From the NCBI RefSeq assembly GCF_034932065.1, contig NZ_JAYGHP010000006.1, positions 62,001-126,000 on the forward strand: a stretch of 64,000 nt of DNA, in the 5' to 3' direction. Made by a program: the position numbers and the translations under genes. The notes beneath the pieces are model-generated. The model was not told where the DNA came from and ran no database searches. It saw only the letters and a program-made list of their open reading frames with translations. Numbering within the stretch: the first letter of the stretch is position 1; every line of letters starts with the position of its first letter. Origin of the DNA: Crocosphaera sp. UHCC 0190 (GTDB lineage: Bacteria > Cyanobacteriota > Cyanobacteriia > Cyanobacteriales > Microcystaceae). Below are positions 1 to 7,711 of the stretch, in pieces.

Positions 1-110
1 AAAATAACAAGAAGTCCTCGGAGATGCCATAATAATAAAATGGCAAATCCTGAGCCAGCAATCAGGAACAAATTAGAGAAAGAGATTGAGATTTGTTGCT
101 TAGGTATCAT
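1..110 (-). CDS. N-terminus of a membrane protein, cut by the window edge
   Basis: An ATG at 110-108 opens a frame that runs off the left edge (about 36 codons visible). It begins MIPKQQISISF, followed by a strongly hydrophobic stretch (LFLIAGSGFAILLLW) and then HLRGLLVI, the pattern of a first transmembrane helix. The start lies inside the 3' end of the S9 peptidase gene, an 11-base overlap, so the two genes are probably co-transcribed and translationally coupled. The pattern fits the N-terminus of AI-2E-family permeases, which are common in cyanobacteria, but too little is visible to assign a family. Confidence 0.55.
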   Translation of the reverse strand, partial: MIPKQQISISFSNLFLIAGSGFAILLLWHLRGLLVI

Positions 111-2037
111 AGTTAATAATATTAATAGGCTCTAGATTTTCAGCAGGATCAAATCCAAAAATACGAGAATAGAAAAAGAATTCACTATCTAATGCTCGCT
201 TAATATTTTCAGCACGACGGAACCCATGTTGTTCTTGTTCAAAGGGAACATAAGCAACTGGGATTCCTTTATTTTTTAGACATTCTATCATCTTTTCTGC
301 TTGGTTAGGAGGAACCACTTTATCTTCTAATCCCTGAAAGAAGATGACGGGACAATCTAATTTCTCTGAAAAATGGATGGGAGATCTCGCTTCATAAATT
401 GCTTTTTCTTCAGGATATTTACCAATCAAACCGTCTAAATAACGAGATTCAAATTTATGAGTATCTTTGGCCAATGCTTCTAAATCACTAATGCCATAAT
501 AACTCGCTCCCGCCTTAAATGTATCCTTAAAAGTTAAGGCAGCTAAAGTAGTATAACCTCCCGCACTTCCGCCAGAAATTGCCAAGCGATCGCCGTCTAC
601 TTTTCCTTGATAAACTAAATATTTTGCCCCATTAATACAGTCATCAACATCAACAATTCCCCAATTTTTATCTAACCGTTGACGGTATTCTCTACCAAAC
701 CCTGTACTGCCACCATAATTAACATCAAGATAGGCAAATCCTCGACTTGTCCAATATTGAATTTTTAGACTAAAATTAGGGGAAGCTGCGGCAGTTGGCC
801 CTCCATGACTTTTAACTAATAAAGGGGGTAATTCTCCATTAGTACCAATATAATCTTTATTCGTGGGAGGATAATACCAACCATAAGCACTTAAACCATT
901 TTCTGTGGGAAAAGTAATCAATTCTGGTATGGAAAAATAGCCTGGATCAATATCAACATTACTGGAAGATTGTAGGATTTTTGTTTGCCCTAACTTTAAG
1001 TTTAAATAAATAGCTGCTGTGGGTTCTGTTGAGGAGCCACCAATTAACACAATATGCTGTTGATGAGCATGAAGAGAGGCAATATTTGTGTAGGGGGTAT
1101 CTAATAAACTTAATTGTTTATTCGAGATATCTAAACTAGCTAAATACCACCGTCCATCTTGAGTAAAAGTACAAATTATTTTATTGGCAGAAGTGAAGGC
1201 ATAAGTTGATAAACCAAACACCCAATGAGGATAAGAAAATTCTGCTGTTAAAGGAAAAAGAGGAACAATACTACCCGGTGATTTATAACAATAAAGATTC
1301 CACCAACCATTTTTGTCACTGGAAAAATATAATTGGCCGTCAGGAGACCATTTAGGTTCATTAATTGATTCATCAATATCACCAGCAAGACATTTTATTT
1401 CTTCTAATGAACCATCATCTTGAACATTTCCTAACCATAATTTTGTGGCATTCCAAGGCATATTAGGATGATTCCAACTAATCCAAACCAGTTTCGTTCC
1501 ATCAGGGTTAAGACGGGGAGAAGAATAAAAATCATGACCAGAAACTAAGGTTTTGATTGCTCCTGTTTTAAGATCAATAGAAACTAAGGTATTTTGAGGT
1601 TCAACCTCAGCATTACTATGATCTTCACAAACACTAATTAAACGATTATTTTTCTTGTCTAAAATAAAATCTGCATAACGATATTTGTTTTCTGGAGTGA
1701 CAGGTGAGGGGTCTTGATTAGGGAATTTTTGATAAATTCTTTGATCAGAAAAATTCACAAAATAAATAATACCCTCCACAACTAAAAATGAGCCGCCACC
1801 ATATTCATGAACACGACTACGAACATTAAAAGGTTGAGGAGTCATTTCTAGGTTTTGACCATCAGATGTGTATTTTATTAGTACATTACGTCCCCCTTCT
1901 GTGGGCCGTCCTTCTAACCAATAAATGTCATCGCCATCAAAAATAATACCACCTAAACCAAGACTTCCTGCCACAATTAAATCAGATGTAATCGGAGATT
2001 TCCAGGAACCAAAAGGAGCAATTTTGGGAGATAGCAT
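100..2037 (-). CDS. S9 family peptidase (acylaminoacyl/dipeptidyl peptidase-like)
   Basis: 645 aa serine peptidase of the prolyl oligopeptidase clan, expected to cleave short peptides in the cytoplasm. The N-terminal ~370 residues contain repeated W-SPDG/LNPDG strands typical of the beta-propeller that gates the active site. The C-terminal ~260 residues form the alpha/beta-hydrolase domain. The triad is visible: Ser491 in GGSAGGY, Asp572 in EDKVVPP and His604 in EQHGFR; SHGGPTA supplies the oxyanion region. No signal peptide is seen. The start is ATG at 2037. The 3' end overlaps the next gene on the same strand by 11 bases. Exact substrate preference (aminoacyl, dipeptidyl or oligopeptidyl) cannot be told from sequence alone. 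Confidence 0.93.
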   Translation of the reverse strand: MLSPKIAPFGSWKSPITSDLIVAGSLGLGGIIFDGDDIYWLEGRPTEGGRNVLIKYTSDGQNLEMTPQPFNVRSRVHEYGGGSFLVVEGIIYFVNFSDQRIYQKFPNQDPSPVTPENKYRYADFILDKKNNRLISVCEDHSNAEVEPQNTLVSIDLKTGAIKTLVSGHDFYSSPRLNPDGTKLVWISWNHPNMPWNATKLWLGNVQDDGSLEEIKCLAGDIDESINEPKWSPDGQLYFSSDKNGWWNLYCYKSPGSIVPLFPLTAEFSYPHWVFGLSTYAFTSANKIICTFTQDGRWYLASLDISNKQLSLLDTPYTNIASLHAHQQHIVLIGGSSTEPTAAIYLNLKLGQTKILQSSSNVDIDPGYFSIPELITFPTENGLSAYGWYYPPTNKDYIGTNGELPPLLVKSHGGPTAAASPNFSLKIQYWTSRGFAYLDVNYGGSTGFGREYRQRLDKNWGIVDVDDCINGAKYLVYQGKVDGDRLAISGGSAGGYTTLAALTFKDTFKAGASYYGISDLEALAKDTHKFESRYLDGLIGKYPEEKAIYEARSPIHFSEKLDCPVIFFQGLEDKVVPPNQAEKMIECLKNKGIPVAYVPFEQEQHGFRRAENIKRALDSEFFFYSRIFGFDPAENLEPINIINYDT

Positions 2038-2189
2038 AATAATTATCAGGTTTTTATATGATCATTGAGTGCAAGCAAGGGGACATTGCCCCAATAGGTT
2101 ATGGTATGTTAATTTTGGGGGAACGCCAAAGACATAACAACGGTCAATTATAGCGACAATTAAGCGCGATCGCAGCGAGAGTATAGGCA

Positions 2190-3266
2190 ATGACAAAAAT
2201 ACGGGTAGGATTATTGTTTGGAGGGAGATCGGGAGAACATGAAGTCTCCATTAACTCCGCTACGGCGATCGCTCAGGCTTTACAATTAGGGGATAATCTC
2301 CACAAATACGATGTTTTGCCTGTATATATTCAAAAGAATGGCATTTGGACAGCAGGAGAAACGGCAAAACAGGTTTTAACCACTAAAACCCCTCTCATTA
2401 CTGACATTGCTACAAAACAGCAATTATGGCAGTTTCCCCCCCAAGTAGAGGAAGTGGATGTCTGGTTCCCGATTTTGCATGGCCCTAATGGGGAAGATGG
2501 CACTATTCAGGGGTTATTAAGCTTAATGCAAGTGCCGTTTGTAGGCAGTGGGGTGTTAGGATCGGCGGTAGGAATGGATAAAATTGCCATGAAAATGGTC
2601 TTTTCTCAGGCCGGACTTCCCCAAGTTAAGTATATGGCTGTAGAGCGATCGCAAGTTTGGTCAAACCCTTGTATTTTTCCGAAACTTTGTGATGATATTG
2701 AGGCGACCTTGGGCTATCCTTGTTTTGTCAAACCTGCTAATTTGGGGTCATCTGTTGGCATTGCTAAAGTGCGATCGCATTCTGAGTTAGAAACAGCTTT
2801 AGATAATGCGGCCAGTTATGATCAACGGATTATTATTGAAGCAGGAGTGACGGCCAGAGAGGTAGAATGTGCGGTTTTAGGCAAAGATAACCCTAAAGCC
2901 TCTGTAGTAGGAGAAATTACCTTTGATAGTGATTTTTATGACTACGAAACCAAATACACTGAAGGGCGATCGCAAGTACATATTCCGGCCAATTTACCCC
3001 CAAATATTGTCACCCAAATCCAAGAAATGGCGATTAAAGCTTTTAAAACCTTGAATTGTGCCGGGTTGGGGCGAGTAGATTTCTTTTATGTTGAAGAAAC
3101 CCAAGAAATTTATATCAATGAAATTAATACTCTGCCTGGGTTTACCAAGTTTAGTATGTATCCTCAACTGTGGGAAGCAACAGGGGTTAGTTTTGAACAA
3201 TTGGTTAACCAATTAATTCAACTAGCTTTAGAAGCGAACTTAAGCCCACCATCAGCCAAAAACTAG
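2190..3266 (+). CDS. ddl: D-alanine--D-alanine ligase
   Basis: 358 aa ATP-grasp enzyme that joins two D-alanines for the peptidoglycan stem peptide in the cytoplasm. The N-terminus has the Ddl signature [15 protein letters not shown]. The central region has [13 protein letters not shown] (ATP-grasp nucleotide binding) and the C-terminus has the metal-binding [11 protein letters not shown]. Length is normal for the family. HIP1 octamers occur within the gene. It is divergent from the S9 peptidase, with about 150 bp between them. Its last 62 bases overlap the antisense 3' end of a small exported-protein gene. Confidence 0.97.
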   Translation: MTKIRVGLLFGGRSGEHEVSINSATAIAQALQLGDNLHKYDVLPVYIQKNGIWTAGETAKQVLTTKTPLITDIATKQQLWQFPPQVEEVDVWFPILHGPNGEDGTIQGLLSLMQVPFVGSGVLGSAVGMDKIAMKMVFSQAGLPQVKYMAVERSQVWSNPCIFPKLCDDIEATLGYPCFVKPANLGSSVGIAKVRSHSELETALDNAASYDQRIIIEAGVTAREVECAVLGKDNPKASVVGEITFDSDFYDYETKYTEGRSQVHIPANLPPNIVTQIQEMAIKAFKTLNCAGLGRVDFFYVEETQEIYINEINTLPGFTKFSMYPQLWEATGVSFEQLVNQLIQLALEANLSPPSAKN

Positions 3267-3543
3267 CGATAGAAGTTGATTTAGGGACAAACGGGAGCTG
3301 ATTATAAATAGGAACAATATTCATGTCATCTACCAGTTGTCCACCCAACAAATTGTTGCTATCTGTCACTATTCGGTCTTTAATTAGGGTAGATTCTGGT
3401 AACATTTTTTTAAGGATCTTACCGGAATCTTGAACATTAATTTTAATGGGACTATTTTCAAGAAAATTAATGGCATAAACCGGATGAGTTGTGCTAAGTA
3501 CAATAATTCCTGTACCGAGCAGCTTTAAACATAATGTTTTCAT
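3205..3543 (-). CDS. small exported protein with PEP-CTERM-like tail
   Basis: 112 aa of unknown function. Residues 1-24 are a clear signal peptide ([19 protein letters not shown], then HPVYA). The middle is polar, with no domain I recognise. The C-terminus reads [21 protein letters not shown], which resembles the PEP-CTERM sorting pattern (V-P-x-S, hydrophobic helix, basic residue) with Lys in place of the usual Glu. It starts at ATG 3543 with AAGG upstream. Its final ~20 codons are antisense to the end of ddl, so the tail could have arisen by a stop-codon change extending into ddl. Real coding is likely because of the signal peptide; the anchor assignment is inference. Confidence 0.6.
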   Translation of the reverse strand: MKTLCLKLLGTGIIVLSTTHPVYAINFLENSPIKINVQDSGKILKKMLPESTLIKDRIVTDSNNLLGGQLVDDMNIVPIYNQLPFVPKSTSIASFWLMVGLSSLLKLVELIG

Positions 3544-3585
3544 AGGAAACCTTAAAGAATTGCTCGATGTCCTTTGATGTAGTTC

Positions 3586-3619
3586 GTAGTGAGGGCTTCA
3601 GCCCTAAAGAGCTTACTAC
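3586..3619. repeat. dispersed palindromic repeat
   Basis: Outer arms GTAGT and ACTAC flank an inner perfect stem GGGCTTCAGCCC (3593-3604) and an AGAGCTT segment. This nested palindrome resembles small dispersed repeats common between cyanobacterial genes. It lies just upstream of the exported-protein gene and could fold in either strand. No other full copy was noticed in this window. Confidence 0.6.
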
Positions 3620-4065
3620 AAACTCATTCATCTTTTTATATGCTGGCAAATAATTTTGGGGGTGAAACACCAATCAAAGGAAACGTAATGATTTTCAGTA
3701 AAAGTTATTTTTCTCTTATTAAAACGTAATATTTAATCACAAATATTTACCAATCTGTATCAATAGGGACGTTAGGGTTTTAGGTTTCCCCCTCGAATAA
3801 CCCAAGTGATTGAACCACTAACCAAGGCTGTTAAGGCAATGATGAAGATCTGCCTCCAGTTTTTTAATCCCCCTACTTTTTCAGCTAAATCAGGAATTTT
3901 CTGAATTAGGTTCTTGACTCATGGGGTAAACTCTTATTACATACGTTTTTTGTTGTCCCCACATCATTCATATTTAAAGTGTCTGCTGCTGAAAAAGAAA
4001 CAATAAGCATTGGTGAAAGCTTCAGTTATCTGGTTTTCAGACATAATTACTCTATCCTTTTAATT
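3620..4065. other. gene-poor decayed stretch
   Basis: About 450 bp without an intact gene. It holds the frameshifted small ORF at 3772-3922. It also holds a 26-codon minus-strand ORF (ATG at about 4043, beginning MSENQITEAF) that ends in a stop and matches nothing I recognise. Several stops in all frames and the neighbouring truncated toxin suggest decayed accessory DNA. Confidence 0.5.
3772..3922 (-). pseudogene. frameshifted small membrane protein
   Basis: On the minus strand an ATG at 3922 gives MSQEPNS and then hits a stop after 10 codons. The next frame continues as IQKIPDLAEKVGGLKNW followed by a hydrophobic helix (IFIIALTALVSGSITWVI) and RGGNLKP, ending at TAA 3774-3772. Together they read as a ~50 aa single-pass membrane protein interrupted by one frameshift near 3901. 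The downstream frame has no start codon of its own because a TGA precedes it. The frameshift is seen directly; that it was once one gene is inference from the coherent composition. Confidence 0.45.
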
Positions 4066-4173
4066 TTAAATCAATTCTAATTTTACCCTAAATTTTTTTT
4101 CTAGGTTTTCATTTCCTTGAATACGCTTTTTGAAAGCACGTTTAAAAGAATCACTAAAACTGATTTCGGGCAT
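4066..4173 (-). pseudogene. truncated RelE/ParE-superfamily toxin
   Basis: 35 codons starting at ATG 4173, which shares one base with the stop of the preceding antitoxin (TAATG), the coupling typical of toxin-antitoxin pairs. The peptide begins MPEISFSDSFKRAFKKRI and continues NENLEKKFRVKLELI before TAA. This matches the N-terminal helix-rich part of YafQ/RelE-like toxins (about 85-95 aa in the family). The central strands and catalytic residues are missing, so the product should be inactive. No remaining toxin sequence could be found downstream in any frame. Confidence 0.6.
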
Positions 4174-4394
4174 TAATCTTCCAAAGAGTGCATTAATTCA
4201 TCTATATCTGACGAAAATTTTAAATTACCTGATTGTTCTTCCCCTTGACTGACCAAATAATTCTCATAAATTTCTTCTCGCTTTTCTTCTCGCAAATATT
4301 GAGCCAAAAGAGCTTGAATTTTTTCTTTTTCTGGTAAAGAAAGGGTTTTAATTGCTTCTACTACATCACTAAAACTCATTATTTTGTTACTCAC
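4173..4394 (-). CDS. antitoxin-like protein (partner toxin truncated)
   Basis: 73 aa, acidic and helix-rich. It begins MSNKIMSFSDVVEAIKTLS and ends SSDIDELMHSLED. The opening SFSDVVEAIKTLSLPEKEKIQALLAQYL resembles the small addiction-module antitoxins that precede RelE-like toxins in cyanobacteria. The start drawn is GTG 4394; an in-frame ATG at 4379 is an alternative. Its TAA overlaps the start of a 35-codon toxin remnant by one base. With the toxin truncated, this may be an orphan antitoxin kept for anti-addiction, or simply a relic. Confidence 0.6.
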   Translation of the reverse strand: MSNKIMSFSDVVEAIKTLSLPEKEKIQALLAQYLREEKREEIYENYLVSQGEEQSGNLKFSSDIDELMHSLED

Positions 4395-4444
4395 CCTGTC
4401 ACTAATAAATATATTGTACTCAAACCCAACTTAATCGACAAAAA

Positions 4445-4469
4445 ACGGTGGGAAATTGTTACCCACCGT
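4445..4469 (-). terminator. dnaK rho-independent terminator
   Basis: Stem ACGGTGGG (4445-4452) and CCCACCGT (4462-4469) with a 9-base loop. On the minus strand it is followed by TTTTTTG. It lies 32 bases past the dnaK stop codon. Confidence 0.85.
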
Positions 4470-4500
4470 CAAAATTGATGATTAATAATTAACCAGAATG

Positions 4501-6414
4501 TTACTTAGTTTCTGAGAATTCGGCATCAATGACATCATCCCCACCGCTAGAAGTACCGCCACCAGGGGCAGCACCAGCGTCACCACCAGGAGCAGCACCA
4601 GGCGCACCGCCCGCTTGTTGATACATACTGGTACCAATGCTATAGAGGGTTTGCTGTAACTCTTCTGTGAGGGTTTTGATCTTGTCATCATTATCTTGGG
4701 CGAGGGCTTCCTTCAGATCCTTAATTAACCCTTCTGCCTTAGTCTTGTCCGCAGGAGGTACCTTATCCCCTAACTCAGTCAGTTGTTTTTCCGCTTGGTA
4801 AACTAAAGAGTCAGCTTGGTTCTTGCGGTCAATTTTTTCCCGACGTTCTTTATCTGTCGCGGCGTTAGACTCAGCTTCTTTCACCATGCGCTCAACTTCC
4901 GTATCAGGCAGAGTAGAAGCCCCGGTAATACTGATGGACTGTTCTTTGCCAGTTCCCTTGTCCTTAGCGGTTACGTTGAGGATACCATTGGCATCAATAT
5001 CAAAGGTTACTTCAATTTGAGGCACACCACGAGGGGCGGGAGGAATACCATCTAATCGGAACACCCCTAAATCTTTGTTATCCTTGGCCATTTCCCGTTC
5101 CCCTTGGAGAACATGAATTTCCACATTGGTTTGACCATCAACTGCAGTGGAGAAGACCTCAAATTTTTTGGTGGGAATAGTGGTGTTACGAGGAATAATT
5201 TTGGTCATGACACCCCCTAGGGTTTCTACCCCAAGAGAAAGGGGAGTCACGTCTAATAACAGGATGTCCTTAACTTCTCCCGATAAAACACCCCCTTGAA
5301 TAGCAGCACCCATGGCTACCACTTCATCAGGGTTAACCCCTTTGTGGGGTTCTTTATTTAAGACTTTTTGGACTAATTCTTGTACCGCAGGAATACGGGT
5401 TGAACCCCCAACTAAAACGACTTCATCAATATCGCTATTGCTGAGTTTGGCATCCTTCATGGCTTTTTCCACGGGGACGCGAGAGCGATCAATTAAGTCG
5501 GAACAAAGTTCTTCAAATTTGGCTCTAGTAAGGGTTGTATCTAGGTGTTTGGGCCCTTCTTGCGTCGCCGTAATAAAGGGGAGGTTAATTTCCGTTTGGG
5601 TGACGCTAGAGAGTTCAATTTTGGCTTTTTCTGCGGCTTCAGTTAACCGTTGTAGGGCCTGTTTATCTTTCCGCAGATCAATGCCTTCATTTTTCTGGAA
5701 GTCTGCCGCTAAATAATCGACAATTTTTTTATCAAAATCATCTCCCCCTAAATGGGTGTCTCCAGAGGTGGCTAATACTTCAAATACACCGTCCCCTACT
5801 TCTAAAATAGATACATCAAAGGTTCCACCCCCTAAGTCAAAGACGAGAATCGTTTCATTACTTTTTTTATCTAACCCATAAGCTAAGGAAGCGGCTGTGG
5901 GTTCGTTAATGATACGTTTTACTTCAATTCCGGCAATTTTGCCCGCGTCTTTGGTGGCTTGACGTTGGGAGTCGTTAAAATAAGCAGGAACGGTAATTAC
6001 TGCTTCAGTAACGGTTTCCCCTAAATATTTGCTGGCATCTTCGATTAATTTCCGTAGCACTTGGGCGGAAATTTCTTCGGGGGCAAATTGCTTCCCTTGG
6101 GCGGGACAGTCTAATTTGACGTTCCCATTGCTATCGCGCAATACTTTATAAGAGACTTCCGTGGCTTCGGTGGTAACTTCTTCATTTTTGCGACCAATGA
6201 AGCGTTTAACCGAATAAAAGGTATTTTCGGGGTTCATCACCGCTTGACGTTTGGCAATTTGTCCCACCAAGCGATCGCCATTTTTGGCATAAGCTACTAC
6301 GGAGGGAGTGGTACGAAACCCTTCTGCATTAGCAATGACCGTAGGTTTCCCCCCTTCCATGACGGCTACACAAGAATTGGTGGTTCCTAAATCAATTCCG
6401 ACAACTTTTCCCAT
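4501..6414 (-). CDS. dnaK: molecular chaperone DnaK (Hsp70)
   Basis: 637 aa from ATG 6414; an in-frame GTG at 6420 two codons upstream is less likely because Hsp70s start [14 protein letters not shown]. It is an ATP-driven chaperone working with DnaJ and GrpE in the cytoplasm. ATPase-domain motifs are all present: [34 protein letters not shown] and [11 protein letters not shown]. The substrate-binding domain follows ([11 protein letters not shown]), then a helical lid and a Gly/Ala-rich tail ending [12 protein letters not shown], the acidic C-terminus needed for cochaperone contact. Cyanobacteria carry several dnaK paralogues; the full-length bacterial-type tail suggests the housekeeping stress copy (dnaK2-like). 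No adjacent grpE or dnaJ. Confidence 0.97.
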   Translation of the reverse strand: MGKVVGIDLGTTNSCVAVMEGGKPTVIANAEGFRTTPSVVAYAKNGDRLVGQIAKRQAVMNPENTFYSVKRFIGRKNEEVTTEATEVSYKVLRDSNGNVKLDCPAQGKQFAPEEISAQVLRKLIEDASKYLGETVTEAVITVPAYFNDSQRQATKDAGKIAGIEVKRIINEPTAASLAYGLDKKSNETILVFDLGGGTFDVSILEVGDGVFEVLATSGDTHLGGDDFDKKIVDYLAADFQKNEGIDLRKDKQALQRLTEAAEKAKIELSSVTQTEINLPFITATQEGPKHLDTTLTRAKFEELCSDLIDRSRVPVEKAMKDAKLSNSDIDEVVLVGGSTRIPAVQELVQKVLNKEPHKGVNPDEVVAMGAAIQGGVLSGEVKDILLLDVTPLSLGVETLGGVMTKIIPRNTTIPTKKFEVFSTAVDGQTNVEIHVLQGEREMAKDNKDLGVFRLDGIPPAPRGVPQIEVTFDIDANGILNVTAKDKGTGKEQSISITGASTLPDTEVERMVKEAESNAATDKERREKIDRKNQADSLVYQAEKQLTELGDKVPPADKTKAEGLIKDLKEALAQDNDDKIKTLTEELQQTLYSIGTSMYQQAGGAPGAAPGGDAGAAPGGGTSSGGDDVIDAEFSETK

Positions 6415-6600
6415 ATCCACAACTCCAAAATTACTATAAAACCGACTGGATACTGAATTTCAGTGAGAAGCATTAATTAATAGGGATTTGATCTCTATCC
6501 AGCTATTCATATCCATAGTGACAACATTGGGACTATCTATGGTAGTGTAGTTTTCCGAACCTAGGATGACGGGTTTGACATTTTAGTGGTAAACAGTCTC

Positions 6601-6819
6601 TCAATGGGATTGAGATGATTGACCAATGGGCCAATCTTGACGAGGGGGAAAAGACTGATCGGAATGAAACGCGGTGCCTCCAGGTTCAGCCGGCCGATTT
6701 AAACGCAGGGCGGCCCCAAATCCTAACCCAGCAGCACTAGAAATCGCGCTGGTAATTAACAAAAATTCTAAGATAAACAACCAAGGACGAGATTTATTAC
6801 AAGATTTTGCTAATTTCAT
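6601..6819 (-). CDS. small single-pass membrane protein, unknown function
   Basis: 72 aa. A basic N-terminus (MKLAKSCNKSRP) is followed by a hydrophobic helix (WLFILEFLLITSAISSAAGLG), then a polar tail containing SFPPRQDWPIG. It starts at ATG 6819 with a GGGGTGG sequence upstream. The layout (short basic head, one helix, proline-rich tail) matches small conserved cyanobacterial proteins, but I do not know a function. An opposite-strand ORF over the same bases has no convincing start or composition. A small palindrome (TCTCAAT, GGG, ATTGAGA; 6598-6614) covers the stop and may end the transcript. Confidence 0.6.
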   Translation of the reverse strand: MKLAKSCNKSRPWLFILEFLLITSAISSAAGLGFGAALRLNRPAEPGGTAFHSDQSFPPRQDWPIGQSSQSH

Positions 6820-6859
6820 GAACGTCTCAACACCACCCCTGAAATTCAGTCTGAATTAA

Positions 6860-7205
6860 CTTACCGATAGAGCTTACCGTGAGATGTTAAATTTGCCAAG
6901 TCTTTAATTGTCGAAACATAGCCAGAAAATTCTTGAATGTAATGATTTGTTGTGAATTCTAAAGTTAACCTAACGGCGGACTAATCCTCCTAAAAACCTA
7001 TCATGTAGAGCTTTGAGGAAACTTTTTGCTTGCTTGAGAATTCTGAAAAGATGGGGACAATTTATCTAGTGTAACCCCGGATACTGGGAAATTGTGAAAA
7101 ACTAGGTTAACGTAGTCGATGATGAGTTTATTTTATAGGTTCAACAATCTTATATTAAAGCCTAGCTCAAATCAAAAAAATAAAATCTTAAAAAAGTATT
7201 AAGGT
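6860..7205. other. intergenic stretch, no supported gene
   Basis: About 350 bp between divergent genes. It is AT-rich toward the right end and probably carries the promoters of both neighbours. A 37-codon open frame on the minus strand (about 6861-6980) lacks any start codon. Nothing else was recognised. Confidence 0.5.
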
Positions 7206-7207
7206 TT

Positions 7208-7213
7208 TATAAT
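7208..7213 (+). promoter_or_regulatory. candidate -10 element for the DUF1815 gene
   Basis: A TATAAT hexamer ends 13 bases before the AGGAGG ribosome site at 7227-7232. Transcription would begin near 7220, which excludes the upstream ATG (7219) and supports the GTG start at 7240. No clear -35 TTGACA is seen. Confidence 0.4.
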
Positions 7214-7239
7214 GAAAAATGTTATCAGGAGGAAAAAGC

Positions 7240-7605
7240 GTGTTTACTCGATTAGCACAACAACATCGTGATTTTGTGAGAGACTTAGTAATGAATCTCC
7301 AAGCCTTAGCCATTGTCCTGGAAAACCGAGGTTATTTAGCTTCTTGCTACACTTGCGGCGATCAGCTAAACAGTGCATCGTTTATGGTCAGTTTAAGCGA
7401 AAACCATCTCATCCGTTTTTTAGTTTCTGATTATGGAATTACCTGGACAGAAATGCGCGATGATCGGGAATTGATGAAATTAGAAGGAGCAGAAGCCATT
7501 AGTCAGTTGCAAGAATTAGCCAATTTGATTAAATATCAGTATCCTTCCCCCTCTCAGGATAAATCAGGCAAAAAGCAAAGCTCTCAATTGGAAACGATGG
7601 TTTAA
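7240..7605 (+). CDS. DUF1815 family protein
   Basis: 121 aa, a cyanobacterial conserved family of unknown function. The start is taken as GTG 7240 (MFTRLAQQHRDFVRDL), because AGGAGG at 7227-7232 sits seven bases before it and the family begins there. An ATG at 7219 would add seven residues but lacks a ribosome site. The core VMNLQALAIVLENRGYLASC, a CYTCG cysteine pair and SDYGITWTEMRDDRELMKLEGAEAI are visible. The C-terminal ~20 residues are polar and probably disordered. No membrane segment. It stands alone, with no operon partner. Confidence 0.85.
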   Translation: MFTRLAQQHRDFVRDLVMNLQALAIVLENRGYLASCYTCGDQLNSASFMVSLSENHLIRFLVSDYGITWTEMRDDRELMKLEGAEAISQLQELANLIKYQYPSPSQDKSGKKQSSQLETMV

Positions 7606-7711
7606 CATGAGTTATTGCCGCAAAAACCATTAATATTGTTTTGTAGAAAGCATCCCCCTTTAATGAATTGACAGTTTTTTATCTGCCGATTATTAAATTT
7701 TATTGTTTATT

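Noticed and set aside
5312-5716. 134-codon plus-strand ORF opposite dnaK
   Set aside because: It is the reverse of a conserved ATPase domain, without a plausible composition.
6674-6859. Plus-strand ORF opposite the 72-aa membrane protein
   Set aside because: The minus-strand reading has a helix and a ribosome site; the plus reading has neither.
6861-6980. 37-codon open frame on the minus strand upstream of the 72-aa gene
   Set aside because: No start codon and length within chance.
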